Part shown: piece after piece, positions 14,525-21,338 of the stretch | How the letters are laid out: the number at the start of each line of letters is the position of its first letter | How positions within the stretch are numbered: the stretch's first letter is position 1 | Origin: DSWT01 sp035415725 | GTDB taxonomy: Bacteria; Chloroflexota; Anaerolineae; B4-G1; SLSP01 | NCBI GenBank assembly: GCA_035415725.1 | Contig: DAOOGN010000073.1 | Coordinates: forward strand, 1 to 23,233 | Length of the DNA stretch: 23,233 nucleotides | Direction: 5' to 3' | Notes under the pieces: generated by a model | The model's database searches: none | Told to the model about the DNA's origin: nothing | What the model saw: only the letters and a program-made list of their open reading frames with translations | Program-made: the position numbers and the translations under genes

Positions 14525-14902
14525 CTAGCTTTGACTGCTAACCAGCGTATGCAGTTGTTGCTTCAGAGCTTCAATCTGCGCGCGGGTCTTCTCGATTTTG
14601 TCGAAAACCTCTTTGCGGCTTTGCACGGTTTCCGTCAGCAGGTTCGCCGCAGCCTTACTGCGTGTCTCGGCAACGCCGGCCTCAACAAGCAAATCCAACT
14701 GGGCGCGCGTGGTCTTATCCACCGGCACGACGACCAGGTTAGAGACATCCTGCGCGGCCTTGATGAGCGCCTTGCCCAACGACTCCATCACTTTCGCCGT
14801 TCCATCGACGATCTGCGTCAACTTTGGCGGCACGGTCAGCGTCACCTCAACGGTTTTGGGCGTTTCGACAACCTCAACATCGACAACTTTTTCCTCACTC
14901 AT
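14525..14902 (-). CDS. Small acidic protein with ribbon-helix-helix-like core and coiled-coil tail, paralogue A
   Basis: I do not recognise a named family. The 125-residue product has an acidic N-terminus. A segment at about 55-93 (LVVVPVDKTTRAQLDLLVEAGVAETRSKAAANLL) has the strand-helix-helix pattern of ribbon-helix-helix dimers, including the RSKA position where these proteins usually have SRSEA. A charged coiled coil (about 97-120) ends it. AAGGAGG lies 7 nt before the ATG. It lies 66 nt after paralogue B and probably shares its promoter. It could be an autoregulator or a structural, phasin-like protein. Confidence 0.75.
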   Translation of the reverse strand: MSEEKVVDVEVVETPKTVEVTLTVPPKLTQIVDGTAKVMESLGKALIKAAQDVSNLVVVPVDKTTRAQLDLLVEAGVAETRSKAAANLLTETVQSRKEVFDKIEKTRAQIEALKQQLHTLVSSQS

Positions 14903-14968
14903 GGCTTTTCCTCCTTAAAATCCACATCAAAATCCAAATCGCCTTTTGGATGGGTGATGATTCAAGGC

Positions 14969-15367
14969 CTAAGCCTTTGGCGCCAGCTTGACCTCTTGAC
15001 GCAGTTGCTCGCGCAATTCTGAAATCTGCTGCGTGACGCTGCCGATCTTCTCGAACAAATCCCGATTGGCTTTGATACCCTCGGCAATGAGAAAGGCGGC
15101 ACTCTCCGAGCGGCTCTTGGTAACCTCAGCATCCACCAGCATGTCCAGATGCGCCAGCGCCTCGTCATTGACCCGCACCATCACGACGTTTCCGCGCGCT
15201 TGCAGGGCATCGCTTAACGCCTGGCCGAACGTCTCCACCTGCTTCAACGCATCTTTCAACGTCGCCGCCGCGGGCTTCTTGGCCTCGTGCTTCTCTTCAC
15301 ATTCCCCCTCTTCCACCACCGGGGTTTCTTCGACCACGACTTCTTCAACACTCTTTTCTTCCGTCAT
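14969..15367 (-). CDS. Small acidic protein with ribbon-helix-helix-like core and coiled-coil tail, paralogue B
   Basis: This 132-residue relative of paralogue A has a very acidic N-terminal 30 residues. A helix follows (about 36-57), then VVMVRVNDEALAHLDMLVDAEVTKSRSESAAFLIAEGI (about 61-98), which reads like a ribbon-helix-helix domain with the typical SRSE turn. The C-terminus is a coiled coil (about 100-126). AGGAGG at 15375-15380 stands 7 nt before the ATG at 15367 and decides this start over an in-frame TTG at 15385 that would overlap it. The promoter upstream carries palindromic sites that fit autoregulation. Its function is not known. Confidence 0.78.
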   Translation of the reverse strand: MTEEKSVEEVVVEETPVVEEGECEEKHEAKKPAAATLKDALKQVETFGQALSDALQARGNVVMVRVNDEALAHLDMLVDAEVTKSRSESAAFLIAEGIKANRDLFEKIGSVTQQISELREQLRQEVKLAPKA

Positions 15368-15401
15368 TGTTTTGCCTCCTGACAAAGATGGACTCTTTCT
15401 T

Positions 15402-15438
15402 AATTACCCGTAATTGTATTACGTGTTACATTGTAATA
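15402..15438. promoter_or_regulatory. Candidate operator: array of ATTAC/GTAAT half-sites
   Basis: AATTAC-CC-GTAATT (15402-15415) is a perfect palindrome. TATTAC (15417-15422) and GTAATA (15433-15438) form a second, wider one. GTTAC at 15425-15429 adds a further half-site. The array covers the -10 box and transcription start of the promoter at 15430-15458. Short repeated half-sites across a promoter are typical of ribbon-helix-helix operators. Confidence 0.5.
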
Positions 15439-15458
15439 TGGTTGCATGACTTTGTCAA
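15430..15458 (-). promoter_or_regulatory. Near-consensus sigma-70 promoter of the two small paralogues
   Basis: On the minus strand TTGACA (15453-15458) and TACAAT (15430-15435) are 17 nt apart. The start is expected near 15423, giving a leader of about 55 nt to the ATG at 15367. Confidence 0.75.
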
Positions 15459-15535
15459 GAAGTGGCGACTTGAGCTTGAGTCGCTAACCTGACGCAGGTT
15501 GCCCATAATTTATCCCGCCCACAACTCGCCAGCCT

Positions 15536-18500
15536 TTACTTCTGTCGCATGACCAACGGCAGATAGATATACCCCAGCGCTAACTGACGGCGTGCGTACA
15601 CACTGCGACGTTCAGCGCCCGGATCGGCGCGCCCATCTTCCCAGGCAACTAACCACCCGGCATGCCCGTCACGCGCCGCGATGACGGGCCACTGACGGGC
15701 CGACCCGGCATCCACGGCGATGGGCAGCCCGCCCGTCACCGCTATGCCGTTGACACTCCATTGCCGTGCGTAAATGTCAGGCGAGAACCCGCTTGCGCCC
15801 TGCGACGCGCCCTGCCAGACCACGAGGAAAGCCTTACTCCCGGCATGGTAGGCCACGTCCGGCGCACCCTCGTGATAGGCGTCCTGTGTCGCCACGGAGA
15901 TCGGCGCACCGTATGGAACGCCATTTGCCGTGAGAATCTGCCCCATCACATTCCCGTCACTATCGGCCACGGCTTCCGTGTCTTGCCATACCACGAAGTA
16001 ACGTCCCGTCGGTCCGGCCGTCAGGCGCGGGCGCTCGGCAAGATGTCGGGCATCGGCAGCAATCGCCAGCGCCATCGGCAGCATGGTGCCGGTTGTCCCG
16101 TCCACCCGTTGCCCGTAGATGTCCCATCCCTGGGGATCGGTGCGGTTATCCTGCCACACGGCGAGGAAACTGCGGCCGGCGGCATCGTAAGCCACGTCGG
16201 GATAACGCGCCTGGCGGTCCGCGCCGGGCGTAGTGACCGGGAAATTCGCGGCTACGTCCGTCAACAGCGGCGTGCCGTCCGTCGCCAGGAACTGCCCGTA
16301 CAGATTCGTCATCGGATCAGTTGCCTCCACACTCTCGAAGATCACCAGGTAGCGCGCCAGTTCCGGGCTGAAGGCGACTGCCGGGGCGTGCTGCTGACCC
16401 GGAGCGGATGAGACATGGAAGCGGTCGTTTACCAGGACGCCATCGAGCGTGACGATCTGCCCGAAGATGTCGAAATTATCCACCGTGGCCGGGCGTATGT
16501 CGCTCCACACGACGAGGAAACGGTCGTTGAGCGCGTCCCAGGCTACATCCAACGCCAGATCGGGAGTCTGAATCCCGGTGGTGATGGTGAACGGACGCCA
16601 CGCCAGCGCACCGTCGCCGCTGACGCTGTACGCCATGAGGTGCGCGCCGGCCTCATCAACGTGATGCCAGACCACCAGGTAGCGATCCGCTGTGGCGCTG
16701 TAGGCTATCACAGGATGCACCTGTTGCCCCTCTAGCGGCGTAAGGCCCATGTGCAACCCGACATGCAGCGCGTTGCCGTCCAGGCGCTGCCCATAGATGC
16801 CGGGATGTTCGACCCGGTAATCCTCCCAGACCACCAGCACGACCGGCTGAGGCGCCGTGCGCCCCACGGCCATGGCCGGACGCGACTGGGTGTACGGGTC
16901 GTCGCTCACGACAAACGGCGCGCCGCTCAGACTGCCGTTCGCCGCGATGCGCTGTCCGTGCAGATCACCGCGCCCCACCGCCGTCTCCCAGACGACGAAA
17001 AATACGCTTCCACCTGCCGTCTCCCAAACAGCGATCGTGGGCATGGCTTCAAACTCCGCCTGCGTGCTGATGGGAATATCGATGCCGAGGAAGGTGTTCC
17101 CCGGCTTGAAACGCTGGCCGTAGATGTCACGCTGTACCGTGTAGTCGGTACGGTGACGTGAATCTTCCCAGGCGACGAGGACCGCATCGTCCACGCCTCC
17201 CGCCGCGATGACCGGCCATTCCTGCACGTTGGGCGCGTTGGTCACGGCGATGTTATCCCCCTCCAACGTTCCATCGGCCAGGATCTGCTGCGCGTAGATG
17301 TCCTGATCCACGCCGCGTACGTCGGCCCAGACGACAAGATAACGCTGGGCCGCCGGGCGGTAGGCCACATCCGGCTGTCCGGCCCACGCCGTTCCGTCAG
17401 AGATGTCGAAGCGCGCGCCGAGCAACGCGCCGGTTCCACTCACCCGCTGTCCCTGGATGCGCGAAGTGCCGCCGTCGGCATGGCCCCACACCACGAGGAA
17501 AGCGTCCTCGCCCGCCGCCACGCGCGCACTGACCTGTCCACCGGTATAGACGGCAATGGGGAAATTGCCACCGTCGAGTGTGCCGTCGCTCCGCACCAGT
17601 TGGCCGTACACGTCCGGCGTATCAACGATGTTGCGGCTGTCCACCCATATCACCAGATAGCGATCCGCCGCCGGGAGATAGGCGACGCGCGCATTATCCT
17701 GTATAGCGTCGTCACTCGTCACCGCCACGGCATGGCCCAGCAACCGGCCGTCACTGCGCAGCCGTTGTACGTAGATGTCGGGCAGGCTGTGAAGGCGCGA
17801 ATCCCGGTAGGCCAGCAGGAATTCGTCGTCTGCAGCGTTGAAGGCCACCGCTGGGACACTCTGATAGCTGGCGGCGTCGGTGAGAAGGAAATCCTCGGCC
17901 ACCACGCCGGGGTTGCCCGGAGGTTCAGCGGACGCGGGCAGCGGTTCGGTGGCCGTCAGGGAAACATCGTCCACATACATGCCGGTCGTTCCGCCCGCAC
18001 CGTCGTTGTAGACGCCACAGTGCACCCAGATGCTTCTGCCGCTGTAGGCGCTCAGGTCAAAGGTGTACGCTTTCCACGTCTGGCTGTTATCGAGCGTCCA
18101 CAACAAGCGTTGGAGGATGTTTCCCTGATCATCCATAATCAGGACGAACTGGGCATCGCCGGCCGAAGGCGCCGCCGGCCCGGCGGACATCGCCGGGGAA
18201 AAGGCCGCTTGTTGCCCCCCGGTCGAAATGGGATAGAGCCACAGCGTCAACTGCCCCGGGGTGGCGCCGGCGGGCAGCGTCACCCGCTGGCGCGCGGACG
18301 AGTACGAGACCTGGGGGGTCGTCCCCACAAGGCCCAGGCGGATGGAGCGCGCGCCGCCGTGCGCCTGTGCCGTCGAATACTCCGCCGTGGCCGGGGTGCT
18401 GGGGAAGGACCAGCCCGCATTCAGTTCGGCGTCGCCGTTCACCAGCCACTCCCAGGCGTTGTGGCGCAGTCGATACAGACCATCGCCAGTGGACACGAAG

Positions 18501-19588
18501 AACAAATCGCGCCCGGCAACGACCATCCCTTGCGGCGCCATGGCGGGAGCAAGGCCCTGCGCCAGCCAGGTGTCGCCGCGGTTCGTGGAACGATAGAGTT
18601 TCCAGCGTGTGGCGTCGTATTGCAACGTCAGTTCGATGGCATACAGCGAGGGATCGGCAGGATAGTCCGGCGAGACGCCCAATCCCAGGATGGAGCCATC
18701 GGGATATTCAACCGGCAGGCCGGTATTCACTTTCTCCCACGTCTTGCCGTAGTCGGTGGAGCGCACAATACCATTCGGCGGTATATCCTCTTCGCCGCTG
18801 CCTTCGACGAAAAAGTAGCTCATCCATAGCGTGCCATCTGTCGCATACTGGGGGGAAAAAACCACTTCGCGCCCGATGTCCACCCACAGGGTTGCCACCC
18901 GTTCCCAGGTATCGCCGCCGTCGGTGGAACGCAGAGGGGGGCTATAGCCGGTTATGTAGACGGTGTGATCGGCAGCGAAGTTTGGCGAGGGGAAGACGCG
19001 ATACAGGTCCGGCCACTCACTCAACCCGTCATTCGCCAGTTCCCAGGTATCGCCGCCATCGGCAGAGCGCCACACCGCCGGCGCCTCGGGTGAAGATCCA
19101 ACGGCGAAGACCACCAGATGATCGTCGGCGTCACGCACGGCAGCGATGTCGTAGAGCAGTGTGCCCGGCGGCGAGAGCACCTTCTGCCAGGTGAGGCCAT
19201 CGTCGGTGGAGCGGAAGACCTCGCCGTGATCGGGCTCCCCATTCCGCACGACGAACAACGTCGGCGAAGTTGTCACGCCGGCATCCCACGCCATCGAGCT
19301 GATGTGGAGATATGCGGAGTACGGCGTGGTCACAAAGAGCGTCGTCCAGGTGTCGCCGTCGTCGGTGGTACGGCGCATGTCCTGGTCGGTGGTGACGTAG
19401 AGCGTGTGATCGGTCGCGTAGTGGGGCGAACGCTCTATGCGGGGACGCACGTCGGACAGGAGCGGTTCCCAGGTGAGCGTGGCGGCGGGGGCGGCCGGGG
19501 TAGAAGCCCGCTCACCGCCTGCAGCATGGGGAGCGTACAGCGTGATCAACAACAGCACCCCCGTTAAGAACCTCGCTATGTTTTTCAT
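15536..19588 (-). CDS. Very large secreted Asp-box / beta-propeller repeat protein
   Basis: This 1350-residue exported protein starts with a signal peptide (about 1-25). Residues 40-390 carry at least six sialidase-type Asp boxes (for example STDGGDTW and STDYGKTW), as in a BNR propeller. A jelly-roll, carbohydrate-binding-like segment (about 395-550) ends in YVDDVSLTA. From about 570 to 1335 I count 14 repeats of the form YLVVWxDxR...DIYGQRxxxDGTL, which would fit two seven-bladed propellers. The chain ends IYLPLVMRQK. No catalytic residues could be assigned; a role in surface binding or adhesion is an inference. GGAGG lies 7 nt before the ATG. The minus-strand genes downstream have their own promoter, so this gene stands alone. 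Confidence 0.85.
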   Translation of the reverse strand: MKNIARFLTGVLLLITLYAPHAAGGERASTPAAPAATLTWEPLLSDVRPRIERSPHYATDHTLYVTTDQDMRRTTDDGDTWTTLFVTTPYSAYLHISSMAWDAGVTTSPTLFVVRNGEPDHGEVFRSTDDGLTWQKVLSPPGTLLYDIAAVRDADDHLVVFAVGSSPEAPAVWRSADGGDTWELANDGLSEWPDLYRVFPSPNFAADHTVYITGYSPPLRSTDGGDTWERVATLWVDIGREVVFSPQYATDGTLWMSYFFVEGSGEEDIPPNGIVRSTDYGKTWEKVNTGLPVEYPDGSILGLGVSPDYPADPSLYAIELTLQYDATRWKLYRSTNRGDTWLAQGLAPAMAPQGMVVAGRDLFFVSTGDGLYRLRHNAWEWLVNGDAELNAGWSFPSTPATAEYSTAQAHGGARSIRLGLVGTTPQVSYSSARQRVTLPAGATPGQLTLWLYPISTGGQQAAFSPAMSAGPAAPSAGDAQFVLIMDDQGNILQRLLWTLDNSQTWKAYTFDLSAYSGRSIWVHCGVYNDGAGGTTGMYVDDVSLTATEPLPASAEPPGNPGVVAEDFLLTDAASYQSVPAVAFNAADDEFLLAYRDSRLHSLPDIYVQRLRSDGRLLGHAVAVTSDDAIQDNARVAYLPAADRYLVIWVDSRNIVDTPDVYGQLVRSDGTLDGGNFPIAVYTGGQVSARVAAGEDAFLVVWGHADGGTSRIQGQRVSGTGALLGARFDISDGTAWAGQPDVAYRPAAQRYLVVWADVRGVDQDIYAQQILADGTLEGDNIAVTNAPNVQEWPVIAAGGVDDAVLVAWEDSRHRTDYTVQRDIYGQRFKPGNTFLGIDIPISTQAEFEAMPTIAVWETAGGSVFFVVWETAVGRGDLHGQRIAANGSLSGAPFVVSDDPYTQSRPAMAVGRTAPQPVVLVVWEDYRVEHPGIYGQRLDGNALHVGLHMGLTPLEGQQVHPVIAYSATADRYLVVWHHVDEAGAHLMAYSVSGDGALAWRPFTITTGIQTPDLALDVAWDALNDRFLVVWSDIRPATVDNFDIFGQIVTLDGVLVNDRFHVSSAPGQQHAPAVAFSPELARYLVIFESVEATDPMTNLYGQFLATDGTPLLTDVAANFPVTTPGADRQARYPDVAYDAAGRSFLAVWQDNRTDPQGWDIYGQRVDGTTGTMLPMALAIAADARHLAERPRLTAGPTGRYFVVWQDTEAVADSDGNVMGQILTANGVPYGAPISVATQDAYHEGAPDVAYHAGSKAFLVVWQGASQGASGFSPDIYARQWSVNGIAVTGGLPIAVDAGSARQWPVIAARDGHAGWLVAWEDGRADPGAERRSVYARRQLALGYIYLPLVMRQK

Positions 19589-19631
19589 CGTTTAGCCTCC
19601 TTTCAGCGTTAAACCAATGCCGCAATCGTGG

Positions 19632-19705
19632 AGTGCGGCTTGACTGCTTCCGGGTTCAACGTCCGTGGACTCCCCCGGCGTGTGTTCGAGTGCTCCCCGC
19701 CCTAC
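19632..19705. repeat. 74-bp dispersed repeat, copy 2
   Basis: This is the same orientation as copy 1 at 14356-14429, with three substitutions. It lies 43 nt upstream of the large secreted-protein gene, so the two copies frame that gene and the small paralogue pair. Confidence 0.85.
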
Positions 19706-19861
19706 ATTAATCATAGCACCCTTTAAGATTCCTCCCGGCGGCCCCACAATGCCTGCCAGGGGGCGAACTTGCGTTTGAAGCGCGGCGCGCCACTGTTCCC
19801 CTATAGGCGCTGGCCCTCTCATCCCCCCACCCCCTCCAAATTTTTTGCAACTCCTGGGGAA

Positions 19862-19909
19862 AACAAACCACGCGCACCCTCCATCAGGATGCGCGTGGCC
19901 GAGTTTGTT
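19862..19909. other. Strong hairpin of unknown role
   Basis: Outer arms AACAAAC (19862-19868) and GTTTGTT (19903-19909) enclose CACGCGCA/TGCGCGTG and an innermost TCC/GGA with an ATCA loop. It lies between divergent genes and has no following T-run, so it may belong to a small RNA, an old terminator or a palindromic element. Confidence 0.45.
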
Positions 19910-20013
19910 GGTGCATTTGACTTGTGAGAATAAAAGCCATACACTGATAGTGGTTTGCGTGATTCATATTATGGCATTTTACCCCACTTAGAAATTTCGA
20001 CAAAAGCGCCGTT

Positions 20014-20112
20014 TTAGGCGTCTTATGCAGAAAAAATTCGGTATAAGATGCTTGAGAGGGTGTTTTTACGGAAACCGATAGCAGGGGCTTAGGCGGAAGA
20101 AATTCCGTATAA
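20014..20112 (+). repeat. Imperfect direct repeat preceding the cassette core
   Basis: TTAGGCG (20014-20020) and GAAAAAATTCGGTATAA (20030-20046) recur as TTAGGCG (20089-20095) and GAAGAAATTCCGTATAA (20096-20112), 66 nt later at the 3' end. Both units end in a possible -10 sequence. The second ends 7 nt before the GTTGGGC core. Confidence 0.55.
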
Positions 20113-20113
20113 T
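20108..20113 (+). promoter_or_regulatory. Candidate -10 box driving the first cassette gene
   Basis: A perfect TATAAT lies 56 nt before the start codon, just outside the cassette boundary at 20119. No good -35 is seen at the right distance (GGGCTT at 20085-20090). Its place outside the cassette is where a cassette-array promoter would be. Confidence 0.4.
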
Positions 20114-20118
20114 TATAT

Positions 20119-20126
20119 GTTGGGCG
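20119..20126 (+). other. Integron core site at the left cassette boundary (attI-like or relic)
   Basis: GTTGGGCG fits the GTTRRRY core at which integron integrases cut. The same eight bases end the attC site at 21241-21248. No paired RYYYAAC partner lies upstream, so this is not a full attC. An attI-type site, or a secondary insertion site, fits better. Confidence 0.6.
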
Positions 20127-21241
20127 CAGTTCACCTATAGCACCACGTCAGAAAGAAGGAGCAATACGATGAAACTCAAGGTGTTCACTATGGTCGCTCT
20201 CACGGCTGGTCTGGCCCTTGTGGTAGCGCTGACTGTAGCCGCTCAAGAGACAGAAGTGAGGGGTACAAACCTGCATGTAGTGTCTACTGGCTCTCCAGCC
20301 AGTCCCACCGCCCTTCAGAACGCGACAACTTTGGGCTATACCTCCGAGATAACGTTTACGCCAGCCTTCACCTCATATCTCCCCGCTGTTTTCAAGGGAT
20401 ATGGGGCTTGTTCAACAATTCCTACCCTTATGAGCCCTGCCAACGGGAGCAGCCTGAGTACTCTTATTCCGCTATTCCAGTGGGACAGCGGCAACGATCC
20501 GAATGCAACCCAACTGCGTTTACAAGTAGCTAAAGATCCTGATTTCACACAAGGTGTTTGGTCTTTGTGGCATGGTAGTGGAACAGGAGTAGGTGAGTTT
20601 CGCTTCTCCCGCAATCTCGACCCGGCTAGAGCTTACTACTGGCGAGCCTGGTTGCTCTGCGGCGACACCGCAGGGCCTTACTCCGACGTGTGGTCATTCA
20701 CCACGGGTTCTGGTGGCACTATCTTGCCCGCGCCTACGCTTGTTGCACCCCCCAACGGGAGTGCGGTTCCAACCACGACAGTGACTTTACAATGGTCACC
20801 AGTGGGCGGTGCAGTAGAGTATTTGGTGCGCTGGAGAGAAGTGGGGCAGGGGGGCTACAACTCTGACTGGGTGGCCGAAACGCAAACCACAATCGGTTGG
20901 TTAAGCGCCAATACCACTTATGAATGGTGGGTTTCGGCACGGAACGATTATGCTATAGGTGCTGATTCGGAGACTTGGCAGTTCACCACACCGGCTGGGT
21001 CTTCGTCTGTCTCACTCCAAGACCTGAACTGCTGCAGCTTTGTAATAGAAGGTGGCAGTACCACCATTGTATTTGAAGGACAAGACAGCAAGTGACAATC
21101 GCTGAATAGAGGACTGCGCCTAACATTGGGTGAAGCCGACGCCGCCCTCAGCGGCGGTCAAAAGGGCTGCGCTTGCGGCCGCGCTTTTCAGCGAAGGTGG
21201 TTGGGTCGGCGAAGGACGGGCGGCGCGGCTTACCCAGTCCG
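20120..21241 (+). mobile_element. Integron gene cassette
   Basis: The unit runs from inside the GTTGGGCG core at 20119 to the G of the R' box at 21241. It comprises about 50 nt of leader, the secreted fibronectin-III-like gene and its attC site. No integrase gene is in the window. Confidence 0.75.
20169..21095 (+). CDS. Secreted protein with two fibronectin-III-like domains, integron cassette gene
   Basis: The 308-residue product begins with a signal peptide (about 1-25, ending VAAQ). A low-complexity stretch carrying SYLPAVFKGYG (about 69-79) follows. Two domains of fibronectin-III type come next (about 85-178 and 190-278): each starts PxLxxPxNGS and ends WSFTT or WQFTT. A short tail has a CC pair. 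No enzyme motif is visible, so a surface or binding role is likely but unproven. AAGGAG lies 7 nt before the ATG. The gene lies between a GTTGGGCG core at 20119 and an attC site at 21118, so it is the body of an integron cassette. Confidence 0.82.
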   Translation: MKLKVFTMVALTAGLALVVALTVAAQETEVRGTNLHVVSTGSPASPTALQNATTLGYTSEITFTPAFTSYLPAVFKGYGACSTIPTLMSPANGSSLSTLIPLFQWDSGNDPNATQLRLQVAKDPDFTQGVWSLWHGSGTGVGEFRFSRNLDPARAYYWRAWLLCGDTAGPYSDVWSFTTGSGGTILPAPTLVAPPNGSAVPTTTVTLQWSPVGGAVEYLVRWREVGQGGYNSDWVAETQTTIGWLSANTTYEWWVSARNDYAIGADSETWQFTTPAGSSSVSLQDLNCCSFVIEGGSTTIVFEGQDSK

Positions 21242-21247
21242 TTGGGC
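21118..21247 (+). other. Integron attC recombination site
   Basis: R'' is GCCTAAC (21118-21124) and R' is GTTGGGC (21241-21247), both fitting the RYYYAAC and GTTRRRY rules. Inside them the L'' arm (TGGGT 21127-21131, AAGCCG 21133-21138, CGCCGCC 21140-21146) pairs with the L' arm (GGCGGCG 21219-21225, CGGCTT 21226-21231, ACCCA 21232-21236). This leaves two extrahelical bases, G21132 and A21139, in the left arm, and a short unpaired spacer next to the R box. Such extra bases and spacer are diagnostic of attC. The 130-bp length is close to that of Vibrio-type sites. The centre (about 21147-21218) has its own hairpins. It starts 22 nt after the stop of the secreted-protein gene, the normal position. 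Confidence 0.88.
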
Positions 21248-21293
21248 GGCTTAAACCGTCTCAGTGAAATTGAAAGGTGCTAAAAAAAGGAGG

Positions 21294-21314
21294 GTGTGAT
21301 ATACTACCTCACAC
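21294..21314 (+). promoter_or_regulatory. Inverted repeat over the -10 box of the restriction-modification genes
   Basis: GTGTGA (21294-21299) and TCACAC (21309-21314) flank a 9-nt spacer, and TATACT (21300-21305) is a plausible -10 box lying exactly between the arms. No good -35 box is at 16-18 nt. The layout suggests an operator for self-control of methyltransferase expression, which is common in type II systems. Confidence 0.45.
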
Positions 21315-21338
21315 AATCCTACAGAACCGGAGAATTTA

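Larger units (their letters stand above)
19589..20168. other. Divergent intergenic region holding repeat copy 2, a hairpin and the integron boundary
   Basis: The 580-nt gap contains the second copy of the 74-bp repeat (19632-19705), a strong hairpin (19862-19909), an imperfect direct repeat ending in GTATAA (20014-20046 and 20089-20112), and a GTTGGGCG core (20119-20126) that marks the start of the cassette DNA. No gene was seen. Confidence 0.65.

Noticed and set aside
17480..18829. 449-codon plus-strand frame
   Set aside because: It is antisense to the repeat protein, and its regular pattern only mirrors the repeats of the real gene.
20000..20126. A second full attC site upstream of the cassette gene
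   Set aside because: GTTGGGC is present at 20119, but no RYYYAAC partner or complementary L arm exists within 150 nt, so it was kept only as a core site.
21270..21305. TTGAAA as the -35 box for the methyltransferase promoter
   Set aside because: The distance to TATACT is 24 nt, too long for a standard sigma-70 promoter.
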